From Prinia subflava (lineage: Eukaryota > Chordata > Aves > Passeriformes > Cisticolidae): a DNA stretch of 64,000 nucleotides. Shown one piece after another: positions 26,587-41,600 of the stretch (the first letter of the stretch is position 1; each line of letters starts with the position of its first letter). The notes under the pieces are model-generated. The model did not search any database, was not told where the DNA came from, and saw only the letters and a list, made by a program, of their open reading frames with translations. The stretch is taken from assembly GCF_021018805.1 (NCBI RefSeq), contig NC_086257.1, positions 21,117,193-21,181,192 of the forward strand. Reading direction: 5' to 3'. Position numbers and translations under genes: made by a program.

Positions 26587-29500
26587 GATATTATTCTCTG
26601 CCTACACCATGGCTTATTACTCTTGGGGCACGGGAGGAAGATGACATGTCCATGCAACAATTTTTATAGACTCCCAAAAGTAATAGACTCAAAAGTAATA
26701 GTAATAGCATAGGAAAAAAATGCACTCCCACTCTCTCTCATGTGAACATATCCCTCCTCCCATTTCTCTCTCTAGTCCCTAATCGTAGCTCCGGGTTGGT
26801 ACAGAAGAACAGCCAGGGTGTTCAGGGAGGCTTAACCTGCTGATGAGAACTGCATGCTGCAGAGAAACCCCACCTGCTCAGCACCTCACCCTCCTCCCAG
26901 TGCTCACTGAGGAAATTCCCTCATCCTTACTGAATTTGGATTAATTTTTTTTCTCCATTACCCCAGATGAAATTTCAACCATAAGATTTTTCTCTCATCT
27001 TGCTCTGTGTTCCCAGGTGTTGCTGCATCAAGCCCTGTTATGAATTTAAATCACAAATTGCCCCTCATCATCCCACAGGTGCCAGAGATACCTTACAGCT
27101 CACAGAGCCTGTTGGAGCACAGCACATCTGAGTCAGTGCTACACCTCTGCAGAAAGTCATCATCACTGTCCACCACACTTTTAAATACTCAGAAGTTAGT
27201 ACTATGAAATTCAGCACAACTACCAGCTGCTTTACCCTCAGCATCCTCTCTGTTCAAGGAAGTGCAGAACAAGATTGATCATTATTTCTACCAGAACCTC
27301 AACTTGTTACAACTTTTATCTTTAAATCTGAAGCTGAAGAGATGCTCTGATTTTCCCCCTAAATGTGGATATAGTTTAGTGGTACAGAAATCTCAAAGGA
27401 GTACTTGGTCTGAACTAACAGATGAGCTATCCATATTCATCCAAACTGAGCAGATTATAACACATTTATTATTAAGAACATGTCATGGTACATTAGTCTT
27501 TAAGGCTTTTTTTGAACACTTCTTGGATCGATCAAATTAAGGAAAGTCACTCTGTTACTAATAATTTACTACTTATGACAAACAGTAGTGGGTTGAGCCT
27601 CCTACCTGTAGACACAGTACTTAGGCTAATAATAAACAAAAAACAATTGTACAATCCCTGACTGCATTCTGCTTACAGCAATAATACTGAAGCATCATTG
27701 AGGTTTTAAAAGGATTAAGAATTCCTGAAGAGTAACAGAAAGCTGATTTTTAAAACTGCAGAAACGTGGAAGTATCTAACATCACAGATACTTGGGATTT
27801 TTAGGCCAGCTAACAGACTGGAAATTCACTCTCAGAAGTCACCATTCTCTCTAGGAAGAATCAGTATAGGAAAAGAAATGTAATGCAGTAAAACATTATA
27901 CACCAGCTGTCAGACCTGTAACTGATACTGTAACAGGGATCTACATTTGTCATCAAGTTACTCAGTCACTGGCAAACTGGTAATGTAGAACTACAGCAAG
28001 CAACTCCTCATCCCAAATATAAATAGCTCTGCCAGACAAAGGATGAAGCATTTTAGGTGCTTATGTTAAAATCAGTATAGCACATAGTCAAACACAAGGT
28101 AGAGGTCACAAAGATTTTTTTAAAACATGAATTCAAGAACCCTAATCAGTGGCAAGAAGATATGAACATGCAGAACAGGTGTACAGAACTCACTGCTGGT
28201 TCCAAACTATAGCATCTCAAGACATGGCAGTGGCCCCAAAACCAAAACGAGGTGGGTTCTGTTCGGTACAACAGTGTCAGACCACTCTCCATCAATACAA
28301 TAAATCTGGTAACTGCTTTTGCAGCTTCCCTTGGCAATTTTATCTCCTGTGGTTTCATTCAGGGTCCTACTCTTCCCACACCTAATCACAGAGGTTTGCT
28401 ATCCCTCACAAGTCACGAGGTATGTACATATACACACATATATGCACATTCATCTACACAATGAGTATAAATACCTTCATTTATCCTAAAACCCTTGGAA
28501 TGCTTTAAGCAGCATTCAGAAATAAGCAAGTTCAAAGAACTATTAAAATGGTCAAGAGAAAAATCTCAAATTCTCCCTCTCTTTTTTCCTGGATTTAACC
28601 TGCTACCCAATCCTGTGAGGGCTGACAGTGTGTCCTTGAGCCCTGACTCCCAGCACGCTGCATGCCAGAGCCTTACACACGTTCCGGGGAGCGCAGCTCC
28701 TGCCACTGGCACATACCAAAGATTCCAGATCATTTTTTGCATCACGACTACAATGTTCTCATCAACTTGGATTTCTGTTATAACACGTTACTCTGGCCTC
28801 AAAAAGTGCAATCTCAGCATGTAAGTTCAGTGTTCTTTCACTAAACCTTCACTTGGGTGCTGGGCGTGCAAGGAAAATGGGTTAAATTTAACACACATCA
28901 TAATCCTCATGTTTCAAAAAACAAATTCCAGCTATAAACCTTCAGAATGCCACACACCTACCAAATTCTTTTCTCTTTTTATTAGCATGGGGAAGATAGG
29001 AACAGGGTAGTTCACTAATGCCTCGCCTCTTCATTACACTGCCTTCCTCCCACAGATTTTACTGAACTGCCAAATACGTGTTGCTAAGTTTGAGAAACTT
29101 ACAGGAAAATGAATCCTTTATGAAAATATTTGTTGCTAGAAACACACACACAAACAGGAAAATGGACGGTAAACAATAAATTCTCATTGTATTTAATAGC
29201 CGAAGGTCTTTGTTCACAACAGCTACCCCAGAACACGCAGCCACATTGGTGGGATCGAGTGAATTCTATCTGAAGTTTACAGAAGGAAGCATATACAAAC
29301 AGCCTCACAAAGGTATTTTCCTAGCAGGAAGCTCCAAGCACTTCTCTGCTGCTCTGGCGGCGGCGGCCCCGCCGTCAATGGGGGAGAGGCGGTAGCAGTG
29401 TTAAGCACACTTTACTTTCACTGTGGGATTAACCAGATCACAAATCACCAATTAAATCCTGCTTTATGATTTAGGCTTTTATTCATTAACGAATGCAAAG

Positions 29501-32500
29501 GCAAAACCTGCAACAGAGCCTGGTGGAAGTCAGTCAGGAGAGATTTGCTCTGGCTATCCCTGTCCCGAGGCTCAGCTCTCTTTGGAATTAAATACCATTT
29601 TAATCAGTGTTCCAAAGTCTTATTTTTGTGAGAAACTAGTGGTTAATTGCTGTACATTGTTGATAGCAATAAATACAAATCACTGAATGTTCAATGTGCA
29701 ACTGGGCATGCTGGTGGGTTTACTGCTACATAAGGGTTGTGTATTTTTCTGTTCTCTAAAGCTTATGTCTTCACTTAAGATGGTAAAACTAGGAGCTCAT
29801 CTTCTACAATGTACAAGTTTCCCTCGCCACTTCCATTTTGTGGATTTTCTCCCAATAATATTGTTGAAAAATTCTTGAGGACAGGAAATACCTTGAGCAA
29901 AGGATATCCAGCTTTATGACACTTAAAATGTTGCGCATTCCTCCCAATCTGTCACTGCACAGGCCGGCTGCTGGCATGCAAGGGCGTGTGCCACGCCTCG
30001 GGGCGGCCAGGAAGGGCCTCCCCTGCATATCCCCCCAGGATTCCAGCCTCACAGCTTCGGGCAAAACAGCTCCTTCAGATTTCTTCACAACTTCCCTTTT
30101 TTGTGTACTCAACCCCAGCCACCTCCATGGTCCAAAGAGACGTGATGCAATGCAGCTTTCCAAGCAGTGCTGGCTATCAGGAGCACATCCTCCTCAAAGC
30201 CTCCTGATAAGGTGCTTTAAACTGTGCCCACAACCCTCATCTTAATGACCTAATCTGATGTAGGTACCTTGCCCTTTCAGAGATCCCTTCATTTAATTTC
30301 CTCAACAACTGCACTCCACAAAAGCAAACATCCTGTCCCACTTCCAGAGCCAGATCCCGGTGGTGGCAGGCAGCTGCCAGCAGCACAGGCACACGGGGAG
30401 CAGGGACGAGCGGCACGGATCCAGCTCACGCTGGGGAGCTCCACCAGCTGTCCTGTTACTGAGCCAGTTCACCCACTGCAATGGGCCAGAAGTTATGGTA
30501 ACAGTAGGTTGTTGTAAAAGAAAGTTTGACAGCTTTTCAAGCAGCCCCTAGGCTCATCCCACCCCTAAACTGGGGTCCCCATGAGACCAGTTCAGAGCCC
30601 AACAAACACAACATTAACTGGACTTCTGCAGGTAACAGCAACTGTACAGAAATCTCAAACTCTTAATGAAGTCACCTACATTACACAACTGGGGATACTG
30701 GGAATAGTCACACCATCACCTGCTGAACAACTCTTGCCTGCTTGACCAGCTTCAAGTGCAATGAAACAATATCAAAGTTGACAACTCACATCTAACTTTT
30801 TCGCAGTAGTCAGTAGCTTACATTTCTTAACCAAAGGCAGACAAATCTTTACAATCGCACCCATTAAAATCAGGATTCAATCCCTTTAAGGTACTCTGAC
30901 ACTTCAGTAGCTTTCTGTCTCCTCCTATGAGGAGAACAGGCAACATCCAAAGCTAAATGCAAAGAAGCAGTTGAGGTAGAGAGCCAAGGCTGCTATCTCT
31001 GGAATGAGGGCATCTCTTCCACAGGGAAAGAAAAGAAAACATTTCAAGAAACAGAAGTACTAATTCTGACAGCACAAAACCACAGCCATGACATTTGGAC
31101 CTTTTTAAAATACATTTCTCTAAAGATTTTTTAGTGCCACTTATTCTTTTAATAGGCATTCAAATCTAGCCTCAGTAATAAAAAATGCTTATGCATTACA
31201 TCTTCACTAGTCTCTATTTAAGTATCTTTTCTTTACAAGAACACCAAATCACTGTGGTTTTACTGGAGACAACAAGGGGCTCATGCTCCTGTAGAGGACC
31301 TCAAGATAAAACTAGCTACTGTATTCAGCATGCAAAAAATGGTGGTGCTTCTTGGAGTGTTCTAATACAGCCTTAGCCAAAGGATTTGCACATTTGGGAA
31401 GGGGCAGTCCAGAGGTTTTAATTTGTTTTTTTCTTCCTGGACAGCCAGATCTGAACATTTTTTGATATTTGGCATAAAACTCTTTTAGACCTTTACTTTA
31501 TGCTTTCTTGTTTGCTAAAGGCTTGCAAGATAACTGATAATGCAAAATGTAGATTGGACCAGAGCATCCAGCAGTGCTGCCCACTAAGTACCTGGACATC
31601 AACCTTGACACAGGGGTAAGTATATTCAAGGGGGCTTGATCGACTGAGACCAAATAAAAACATACAGGTAAAGTTTTAAACAGCTACATGGGATAGAGGA
31701 GAGAAATCATGACTTTCAGAAGAGATATCACCTGCACCTCTTCTCATGGCAGAACACACCTAAAGATATTCACTGTACTGTGGCCACAGTTTTCATAAGA
31801 GCAAGCATTCCCTTTGAAAAGCAGTTCCACAGAGAGAAATATGTATCTTGTCTGAACACCACATGCTTGGACACACTCAGGCTTCAGTCAGCACTGCAGC
31901 AACAAAAGTTTAATTGTAGTATTTCTCATTTCTATTGGCTTCCCCTTGTTAGCTGGCACAGGTTAGAGTCTACTCGGTGCCTCACATCAATAACTGATGT
32001 TCAAAGTAAAATGCAAAAAAAGGACATCTTGATCTGCTCACAAGCACAGAGCAAGCACTTTTATAATAAAGTCATGTTTATTCCGGAACACTCAGTGCCT
32101 GGGGGAAACTTGCTTCTAGAAATACTGTGCTCAAATATTTTATACTCCCAGCAATGCCCACAATCAAAATTTACTCCCAGCCAGCAGAGAGCATCACAGC
32201 TCCCATCCACCTCATGACAGCTCCCAGGTGAAGTTTGCTGGTTTCTCCAGGCATAACTCCCAGTGCTGGATTCTCAACACCTTCTGGTCTCTGCTCCGAG
32301 ATCACCTTTCTATCCCACCACCAACCCTCCAAACTTCAGCAAACTATTGGGTCTGAACATTTAAAAGCTGAATCAAGACATTTCCAAGGGCGAGTAGGTA
32401 CATTAGACACTGCCAACAAGCTCTGACTAGACTGCAGGAGCAAGGAAGAGATTTTGGAGAGCACAGTGTCTGCTCTGACACATCTGCCCACGGGGCATGA

Positions 32501-34428
32501 AGAGAATAGAGCCAACAATGTAAGCAGAGAAATCTTTGTCCTTAGGTGACACTGAGGCAATCTACACATGCCAAAATTGTTGTGCAATTAGTATGTTCTT
32601 AATTCTGTACCCTTAGAGAAGTGTATTTAATCAAATGAAAACAACGTTATGCAAAATAAAGCAACTCAAATAACTAATTAGCTAAAAGAAGTAGAATGGA
32701 AGCAAAATTAAGCATATAATTATATATCTTCAGTTCAAGTGTACAACGCACTAAAGACCTATAAAAAAACACCATACTACTTGCTAATTTAATCTAAACA
32801 ATCCAACCAAACACCACTGCTGAATAAAATTGAAGAGAAAAAGTTAAGGAAGTGACAAAATGGTTAGAGTCTTTCCAATGAGTTTCACTGAAATCTTTTC
32901 AGTCCATTGAAGGTAAGTGACAAACTTGAACCAAATTCACAAGATTCAAAGCCTCCTTCAAGACAATTTTATGCAACACTATTCATTTGAAGACATATCA
33001 AAAAAAGGAGGCTTTCTGAGGTTTTCTGCAGTATCCATAGAAATTGTATACTCCCCTGTATACTCAGCATTTATCCTCACAGCAGCATCTCAATCTGCAG
33101 AGTCATTAAGCGTCTCGAGAAATTGGACAGGTAATAATCCATCAGGGGATAATTTCTTTCAAAAACCTTCATCCCCATTACTGCATTTCTTTGCCACTCA
33201 AACACACTCCAACACTGACATTTCCAGACATAAATGTACAATCTAAACACGAGCCATCAGCCATGGAAGTCGATCAGATCACTGACAATTTTAACAGCTT
33301 AAAAACTTAAGTGTTTTAGGGATAAATGTCTCGAAAACAATGAAGCTCTGCTGATATGCATCAGAGAGAAGGCCACCTACATGCTTGTCAAATTCCCATT
33401 TTTGTTCTGACCCGAACAACCACTACAGAAAACAAGCATCTGTAGGAAGGTGAGGGAAACAAATAAGGTAACAGAGCATTTCAGAGGATATAAAGTCCCC
33501 TCAGACATTTTTCCAAATTCAGTTTCATAGACACTAAGTGCCAAATACAACGAACATTTCTGAAGTTTCTGGTAAGCTGGCTTTAGTTGTTTTCTTTTTA
33601 ATTATATGTCACCATCACTACTTCAGCAACAACACCTAGCACTCCAAATCCTTCCAGGTGTCCTGAAAATAGTGCCAGCACATTCTGCTGAGAAATGCTG
33701 TAGCATTTGAAAATACAATGGAAATAAGTCTTTCCTTATAAAATCAAAAAAAATGTTATAAAAAACAAGGCATTTTCAGAAGAGTATACTAAGTTCAGTA
33801 AAATTCAGTCCTTCAGCAGGAATGCATGAATTAAATTGAATCAGGTGGACTCAGGGCTCCTTCTCATTAGGAGTAAAATAGATTAAATGCCAGAGTACTT
33901 GCCAAGGTATTATCAATAGTTTTGTGAAAATAATAAAGCAAAAAAGACTGGGCTTTTTTGAGTTGTCTTAAGTACAATAATTGTCAATTTAAAAAGGAAA
34001 ACCATTTTTAGAAATACTCAAGAAGCCTTAAGCTGCACTCAACGTGCAAGTTCCCATCAAGCCACATTAACAGTCCTCTAAAAAACAGAATTAACCAAAA
34101 AGATGCTTGGAATTCCTTCTGCATTACACAGACCTTCCCATCTGCAGTCTGGCATCCCAGCTCTCTCTCATGCCTACACTGAAATCCTTCAGCCAGCCTT
34201 GGGCAGACAAAGGCTGCTGCCAAAGTCTCCCAGGATGTGAGTGAGGAACAGCAGCCCTGGTGGAGGTGACCCTGTGTACCCCAGCTGAACTGAACTGAGC
34301 CCACTGCTATAAGGCCAGACCTCCACATACACACACATGGAGGGAAACATGACCCCAGGGCTACATTCTCGGGTGGAAAAACCAAACAGATCTCATTAAT
34401 TGTTGCTCTGTATCTCAGCACGCTGCCC

Positions 34429-34445
34429 TTTTTTTTTTTTTTTTT
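34429..34445. repeat. Poly(T) tract
   Basis: A run of 17 T residues in intron 1 is followed by CAG on the plus strand. It resembles a splice acceptor by chance but is on the strand opposite to FNDC3B. Confidence 0.85.
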
Positions 34446-35885
34446 CAGTAGCTGAGATTTCCAACCAGCATATTAAAGGAGAAATTAATAATCTAGTAGT
34501 GCTTTCCACCACCTGGAATTCAACACACACCCCTGCCTCTAAGGTACCTATTACCTTTCTGTTATCCATTCACACCTTGGTATTCCAGTGTTAGAGTTGT
34601 GCCTGCACTTCAAAGCTTGCTATCCCTTCCCCCATAAGAACAGGAGTAAAAGATCCGTGGACAAGCACTTCAAGTCAAACACACCCTTTGCTATTTCAGG
34701 CTCTAACATAAGCAGATTACAGCTCAGCTGTGTTCTGTCTGAACTTTTGTTTCTCTCTTGCCAATGCTGCACTAATTATCCCTGAGAAAAGACAGACTTT
34801 AATTAACAAGCAATGACCAACTTTTGTCTATAAACTCTTTCTTCCCATCCAAGTTCTGCCTCTAAGTAGCTATTAAACACCAAGTTTTAGCAGTGAGTAA
34901 TTAAGAGATATCTTTACCACACAGAGTTAAGGCAGAATTCAAACAAAGCAGGAGACACAGGTCCTGGGGGCTGCCAGGGGTGGCCTGTCCATGGGAGAAG
35001 CCAAGATGGACCCCTGCCCAGGGCAGAGCTTTTTACAGAGCTGGGGTCCATGTGCTCCTGCTGCACACACTGTCACAGCCAGGCTGGGTGGCTGCTACCC
35101 ATGCAACCTGCTTTGCAATGAGTACATATAAAGAAAGATCTCTGCCTCAAGCTGTTGAGAGGAGAAAGGGAAGAACTTTCCTGATGCCCTTTCATACAGG
35201 GAATGTGCACACCCGTATCTTCAAACATGGGAAATAAGAGCAGACAGCTTCAAAGGAAGGAAAATTAGTTATTTGGACAGGTAGCTAAAATGAACTCTGA
35301 AGGAGAACATGTAATTTAAATGAAAACCAGGTAGTTGAGCTGGTTCTTTTAAGTGGCACATCACCTGCTAAGGAGTACTACACAACTCAGAACTACACAC
35401 ACAACAGAGCACTGAGGAGACCATGAGACTGCACCTGCAGCACTTCTGCACTTACCTTCTCTCAACCCTTCTCCTTTAGTGTGGGAGGTGGTGCTCAGGG
35501 AGAACACCACTGACACTGACTTCAAACTGCATGAGTACCAAAAGACTAAAGGCAAAGCACAACACACTTTTTGTCCATTTAACAAGGATGGTTCCCCTCT
35601 GCAGTCCACCCCAGCAGGAACATCCCTGGGGCAGCAGGCACAGGAGGTGGCCCAGGACACGCTGTGTCCCACAAAGGTACAGCAGGAGCTTCACTGGACC
35701 CTCTGCCTGTGCCAGGATGGCCCTCAGCCAGCAGCAAGGAGAGACAGATACTCAAGGTTGACTTCCAGAGCAGCCCAGGGAATTTGACTCACTGAGCCAA
35801 AACGAGAATAAAGGGAGTGGGAGGCAGGACTGACCTTTCAGTAGCAGCACCAACTCAGGGCTGTGTCATTAGGCCATGAACTCAC

Positions 35886-35934
35886 ACTCTGATGTGCATC
35901 AGTAGTATTTTATCTACTGAGATGCACATGGAGT
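35886..35934. repeat. Imperfect inverted repeat (hairpin)
   Basis: The arm ACTCTGATGTGCATCAGTAG (35886-35905) pairs with 35914-35934 around an 8-nt AT-only loop (TATTTTAT). The stem is about 18 pairs with a two-base bulge and small mismatches near the base. It is stronger than surrounding sequence would lead one to expect. It could be a relic of a palindromic transposable element or an RNA hairpin. Confidence 0.7.
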
Positions 35935-38654
35935 TGGATCTGAGCAGCTCCTTTTTTAATATCATTATGTTTAACTACTTGAACTACTCCTTCAAGTTCT
36001 GAACGGCAAACACTTGTGAAACCATTTCCTTCCCACACTGACAACAACTACTTAGAAAATTATTTGATTTACACCACAAAGGGAATTCAAACATGGCTCA
36101 AGAGCAAACAAAACTTCCTGCACCATACACACTCAACCTATATAAGATGTGTGAAAAAAACTCAGTGTTTTATTGTCCTTGTGACTTTTGTGCACTCAAT
36201 ACCCGACAGCTGCAAGTTTCATCTTCACAGAGCCAGTCAGAATCATCCCATGAGAACTTCTGAGTCGCCACAGCAATCAAATGTTATTAGACGGAGATTA
36301 ATTGGAGTCAGTACACGCAGTTTAGATTTAGAACAACAAACGTTAATTTCCCAAAACTGATGAGAATTGAGGAGATAAACGAACTTCAAAAAAACTATCT
36401 ACAATTGTAAGCTCTTTTTTTTCCCAGAAAGGACACCTGAAAAATTATAATTCCTTCGTTTGAGAAAGAGGGAAACTTAAACTAAAATTCTATCCTGATA
36501 CTATGGTTAAAAGACAATAAAAATGTAATGCACCATAAAAAGGGGTAAAAGAGGGAAGCTAAGAATAGAAAGTAGTACAGAAATTTGGTAAGTGAAACCA
36601 AGGCTAAAGTCAAGACAAGTCAGACAAGGAAAAATAACCATGACTTGCAAGAGAACAGAAAATGAGCTGCCTTCTAAAACAAACTAAGGAGGACTGAACT
36701 CTAATAGTGGCATAACCCCATTGCAAAACAGAAGTGAAAATAGGGCTAACGATGCTGGGGAAAATAAGTTAACGAATTCTTCCATTTGATATTTGGAAGA
36801 GCCACAAAATGTACTTGTTGACTTGCCCAGTGGCCAAGTCAGCCTCGAAATCTTTCAATCAAGTTTTGATTTGAGTCTTTAAAGAAATGCTTGATCTACT
36901 CCCAACAACAGGACACACTGATGCAGAAGGATGGGGCAGAGAGAGACTGTTAACCCTGCACCAGCAGCTGGGAGGGAAGCTGGTTGCCCAGTGCAATTAC
37001 ATCCCACTAGTAAGACACAGCTTTCAGATAAAACAACTAAAAGTCAATGAAGGATTCCATTGATAAGGAATGCAAAGACAGGAACATAATCAGCACTGTT
37101 GTTCTGTATAAAACAGGTCCTGTCAAACAAATCCAAGTGTGCTCTGGGCTGAGATTACACCTTTGGTTGGGGAGATAGCTGTGTTAGCACATGTGTGTGC
37201 CTTAGCCAGAGTCTGACTTGGTACCACACAACACTGATAGGAAGAGTTCCCACTGCACAATCAAATGGAAATATCTCCACAGTGTATGAAGAGCTGGCCA
37301 GCCAGCTGACCACAGATCAGTCTGTGAGCTGATAACACCGTGTGAGAATCAGCAGTGCAGATGTGCCCCACTGCCCAGCACATGGCACTGGAGCCCTCTC
37401 AAAGGGCTGATATTTCTACACGGTCCCAGGGCCAGCAAGGACTGGACATTAAAGACCAGTAAGAACCAGCAAGCAGAAGCAGGAGCCAGGTAAACCAGAG
37501 TTGGGCACAACACTGGAAATAAAAATCCAAAGATTAGCTACTGAAGTAGATGGAATCAGCCAGGGGAAGTGAGCAGTATTTCCTTCTCTTATGGAAATAC
37601 GACTTCATGTGCTCACCAGAAATATAAATTACAAGTAAGCCAGGATAGCTTTCTCCTTTCTAAAAAAGAACTATAACTTTACTAAATCAGGTGTGTGCCT
37701 ACTGACAATTGTATTAGTTTGCAAAGACCTAGTTGGCATTTGTAAGGGAGCTGTTCTTGCCCCCCTACCCACAGCACATCAGCCTTGCACAAAGGCTTCC
37801 TACAGACACAATACAATATGCTGAGCACAAGGTAAGTAGTTATTGCCCTCTTGCCAAGGAAACCTCTTCCAGGAGAGGCTTTCAGAGGCAGGAGCTGCAC
37901 ACAGGCACTTGTCAAGAGCTGTGTTGGGGAGGGAAACCCCCACACATGTGCAGACCGCTAATAAGATTTTCTAGTCTAGCCTCAACTGAAACAAGCCCCA
38001 AACAAAGTATCTCCAGTATTTTCGCCTCTGTGTCTTGTTTTCTCAGCTGCAAAATGGAGATAATAAAACACATCACCCCTGTCAGTGCTCTGGTCTCTTC
38101 CAAAGGAAGAACGAGCATACTGGTTATTCACCAGTGTTTATTTAATGATTTCCTACTAAAATTGACAGCCTGCCCTGGCCAGTAACACTAATTATCACTT
38201 CACGGGATCTGTTTGACTGTCCACATTAAAAACTACAGCTTTACACTCCAAGTTTATTCATATTGACCTTCCTAAATCAGGAAATGCTTAGCAGTTTGTG
38301 GGTGAGACTGAAACTAAACCATACTACCCAGCCAGCATTAAAAAAAGCCTCCCTGATCACTTCTGCTGTGCTCCTGGCTCTCCCAACCTGCTCAGGGATG
38401 CTCCCTCTGCCCCATTCCCAGCCAGGTTCTTCCAGTCAGCTCCTGGCCTCCCACCAGCACTTTTATCCCTGGAAGCTGAGTTAGCCCTTGTTGCCCATGT
38501 TAACTTCCCCCTTGCCACAGTGGGCTGAAATCCCATTGGAACAATAAAAATCAACTCCAACATACTTTGCACCAACTCAGCCACGACTGAGTAAGTGACC
38601 ACAACGCAAGATGCTTTCCCAGTTCTTTCATTATATCCCCAGTCAGAGCTGTTT

Positions 38655-38693
38655 TAAATAAAAAAAAATTAAAAAAAAAATAAAAATAAAAAA
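38655..38693. repeat. A-rich low-complexity tract
   Basis: About 39 bp of A-runs broken by single or double T residues lie in intron 1. It shows no attached retroelement body that I can recognise. Confidence 0.85.
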
Positions 38694-41600
38694 TCCAAAC
38701 CAACAAAACCAAGTTTTAAGTGCACTGGCTTATTGTGATTTTTAATTAGCACCAGGATTTCAGATAGTGCACACCCATGGCCCCAGAAGGGGGGTGAGGG
38801 GAGTACGTGTGTGCGCTTGTGAAACCATTGTTCCTCCGTCAAATACAGCTCATCCTCCAGCCCATCCGAGTTCCCAGCTGCCCAGTCACACAACTTTTAA
38901 AAGTTCAACAGCTGGGTGTTTTATAACCCTGGAGAACTCCCAAGCCAATCCTTACGTCGCTGGCAAGGAGCCCTGGCCAAAGGCTGGGGACCCCGCGGGG
39001 AACGTTCACAGCTTCACCTTCCTCCTTCTGCTGCTGACAGAGGCAAAGTCCTCAGCACAGGGAAGGCAAAGTCCACACTCACACACCCGACACAGTGTTT
39101 TGTAAGCAGCAAATGACACAGGCATTGGGCAGTGGCTGGGATCCAGAATCTGCAACCATCTGCAAGTTTGCTTGGCTTTTGTTTCAGTTTCCAGAGCTGA
39201 TGGATGGAAACAAGCTCCCGGTTCTTCTGCATTAGCATAAAGACAATTAAAACAACTTTTACCCCCCAAGCAGCTCGGGAAAAAGCACATCACAAGTTTA
39301 AATGAGAGTGTCGATAATATATTTAAGTAAAACCTGACTCTTTAAAACAAAAATAAATCCACGCCCAACAGGAATCTCAGTTATATCACAGAAAACAGCT
39401 TTGTCAACAAGTTTCTGTGACTCCTGTTGCACAGGAAAAGGCTCAGATGAAAGTCTGCAGGACTCACTGCACCCTCCTCTCTCCAAAGAAACATTAATTT
39501 CTGCCTGACACAAAAACATTTCTGCTGGGAAAGAGGAACACCACAGGTCAGTATCAAAGCAACTTCAGTGTAGCTACCAAGCAATTAGCTGGATAATACC
39601 TTCTCTACATGCTGATTTTTCCCTTTTCCAGAGTCCTGATGCAAGCAGAACTAGCAATTTGCCGGTTTTACAGCCACTTCTGAAGTTGCAGATAAACAAA
39701 TTTAAATTTTCCTTTCCTTATCACTGATAGTATTCCTACTCTGGCACTGCACATTTGTTCACTGATTTCACTTTTTAAAAAAACTTTACCTTGTATTTCA
39801 GTATAGCTTTCATCTTCCAGCAGCAAACAAATTCAGGCATTTTGATTTTTAAATATTTAAATTCACATTTGTGTAAGCCTGACCTTGTTACTTTTTTTCC
39901 CTCCTAAGACAAAGTGTAAACAAAAGTTTATCTTGCATTCTGATTTTGCTTTGAAGCCTGTGATTATCTGAAGAATTACCATACTCTTTCCTAGAGATTA
40001 TCATTGCTGAAGTTTTGGATACAAACCTCTCCACTTTGATAAGTGATCCACCGCTTTTGGAAAGCACCTTTATTGTTTGACTTGATGTTCAAAGCTTTTT
40101 GAAACCTGCCCAACTCCTTTCCTGGAACTATGTTACATCAGGACCTTCCACCAATAAAAGTAACAGGACATGAAAGTGAAATTCCACCAGGATTGCAGCC
40201 ATACTGAAGCTGCACCACCAGTATAGTACAATTCTGCACATGCATAATTTCAGGTGCCAGCAGACTTGAAAAAAAAGTTGCCAGCTGAAGTTGAATGCCA
40301 GTTCATTAAAAAATAAGGATTGGATTTATGAATTTTGCAGCTGCAATGAATGCCCACTGTACTTTCAGACTATATTCCAGCTTCTCTGCTCTCCCACTTC
40401 CTTGAAATCCATCTGCCACTTGTACACTCCTGATTTATACACAGGAATATCACACCCACACATTCTTTAATAGTCTTGCATTAAGTCCTGTACATTAAAA
40501 GTGCTTAGGTCTTTCTGCATGCCATAAATTGACTCCTGTTTAGATAGTTGGGCTGGGTTTGGACTAAGCTGCTTGATCAAATGCTACCGAAGTTTTTATT
40601 TATTGACATCTTGCATCCACACGTTCATCTGCCAGCACTGGCTTTTAGCTTAAACAGTCCTGTATGCCTTCAGTGTTTACCTCTCTGATGGATTTAGAGA
40701 TAGTAAAGTTCATTGGAACTTCTTTCCTGTTAAATATTTCCCCATCTCATCTTACGAGAAAGGCTTTCCACACTTCCAGTCATGCCTGTAACCCTCGCCT
40801 GTAACTCTACCACTTCAAATTTACCCATCTTTCACTAACATAGGTGATCAGAATGCATACACTTTCCAAAACAAATCCCAAAAGGACTTGCAAAATAGTG
40901 TTAATCTCCCTTCCCATCTCCATTAACAGCAAAATAAGATTCCCCCCTTGGGTGGGTACCTCTCTTCATGGCTGTATATGAACCACTATCAGACCATGTT
41001 CACACTCTGGCTGAGCAGTTGCACAACAAAGTCTCCGTATCTGCTTGAAGAAATTTCAGTGCTAATATTGATCACAAAGGTCAGGAAGAGCTGATGTTGG
41101 CAGAAAAACAAAGAAAACCTTTGTCTAATATACTAGAATAGATAAAAATGGTATTTATCTGTTTCTTCCTTCCAACTGTGTATTTTGCTTATGATGAGAG
41201 AAGAGTTGTTGCTTCCCCTTCGCATCTGCCAAATCCTTTCATAAATGAACAAGTTGAATATTGCAAAACATTTTCTGAGAAAAGCAGGGATATGCAAAAA
41301 TATTAAATCAGTGACACTTTATACAGTATATAGACAACATAAAATACTCACTGAAGAACCAGTCAAATCTTCTTGAAAATTTTTAAGGAAAAGTTTTCTT
41401 CGTTTGAATCACCTACACTTTGCACACAGCTCCCTCAAATTGTCTTGCACTTGCCAGGCAATAGGAGCAGGAGGAGGAACAGTCCTGGCAGGGAGCACAA
41501 GCAGGACCTCACTGCACCCTGCACAAGCAGAGAGAATCCTCCTGCCCAGCCAGCCGTCCTGGGGGAACCCTTCGGGGAACCAGCAGACCTCACTTGCTCA

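Noticed and set aside
31780..32217. 145-codon plus-strand open frame in intron 1
   Set aside because: I recognise no motif, signal or membrane pattern, and it has no transcription context.
36880..37500. Possible solo LTR-like GC-richer block in intron 1
   Set aside because: Composition shifts and CAGC-rich text suggested an endogenous retroviral LTR, but I could not find matching terminal inverted dinucleotides, a target-site duplication or a polyadenylation signal in the right order.
37733..38185. 150-codon plus-strand open frame in intron 1
   Set aside because: It is antisense to FNDC3B, with no family features, no CpG island and unremarkable composition. It is best explained as a chance frame.
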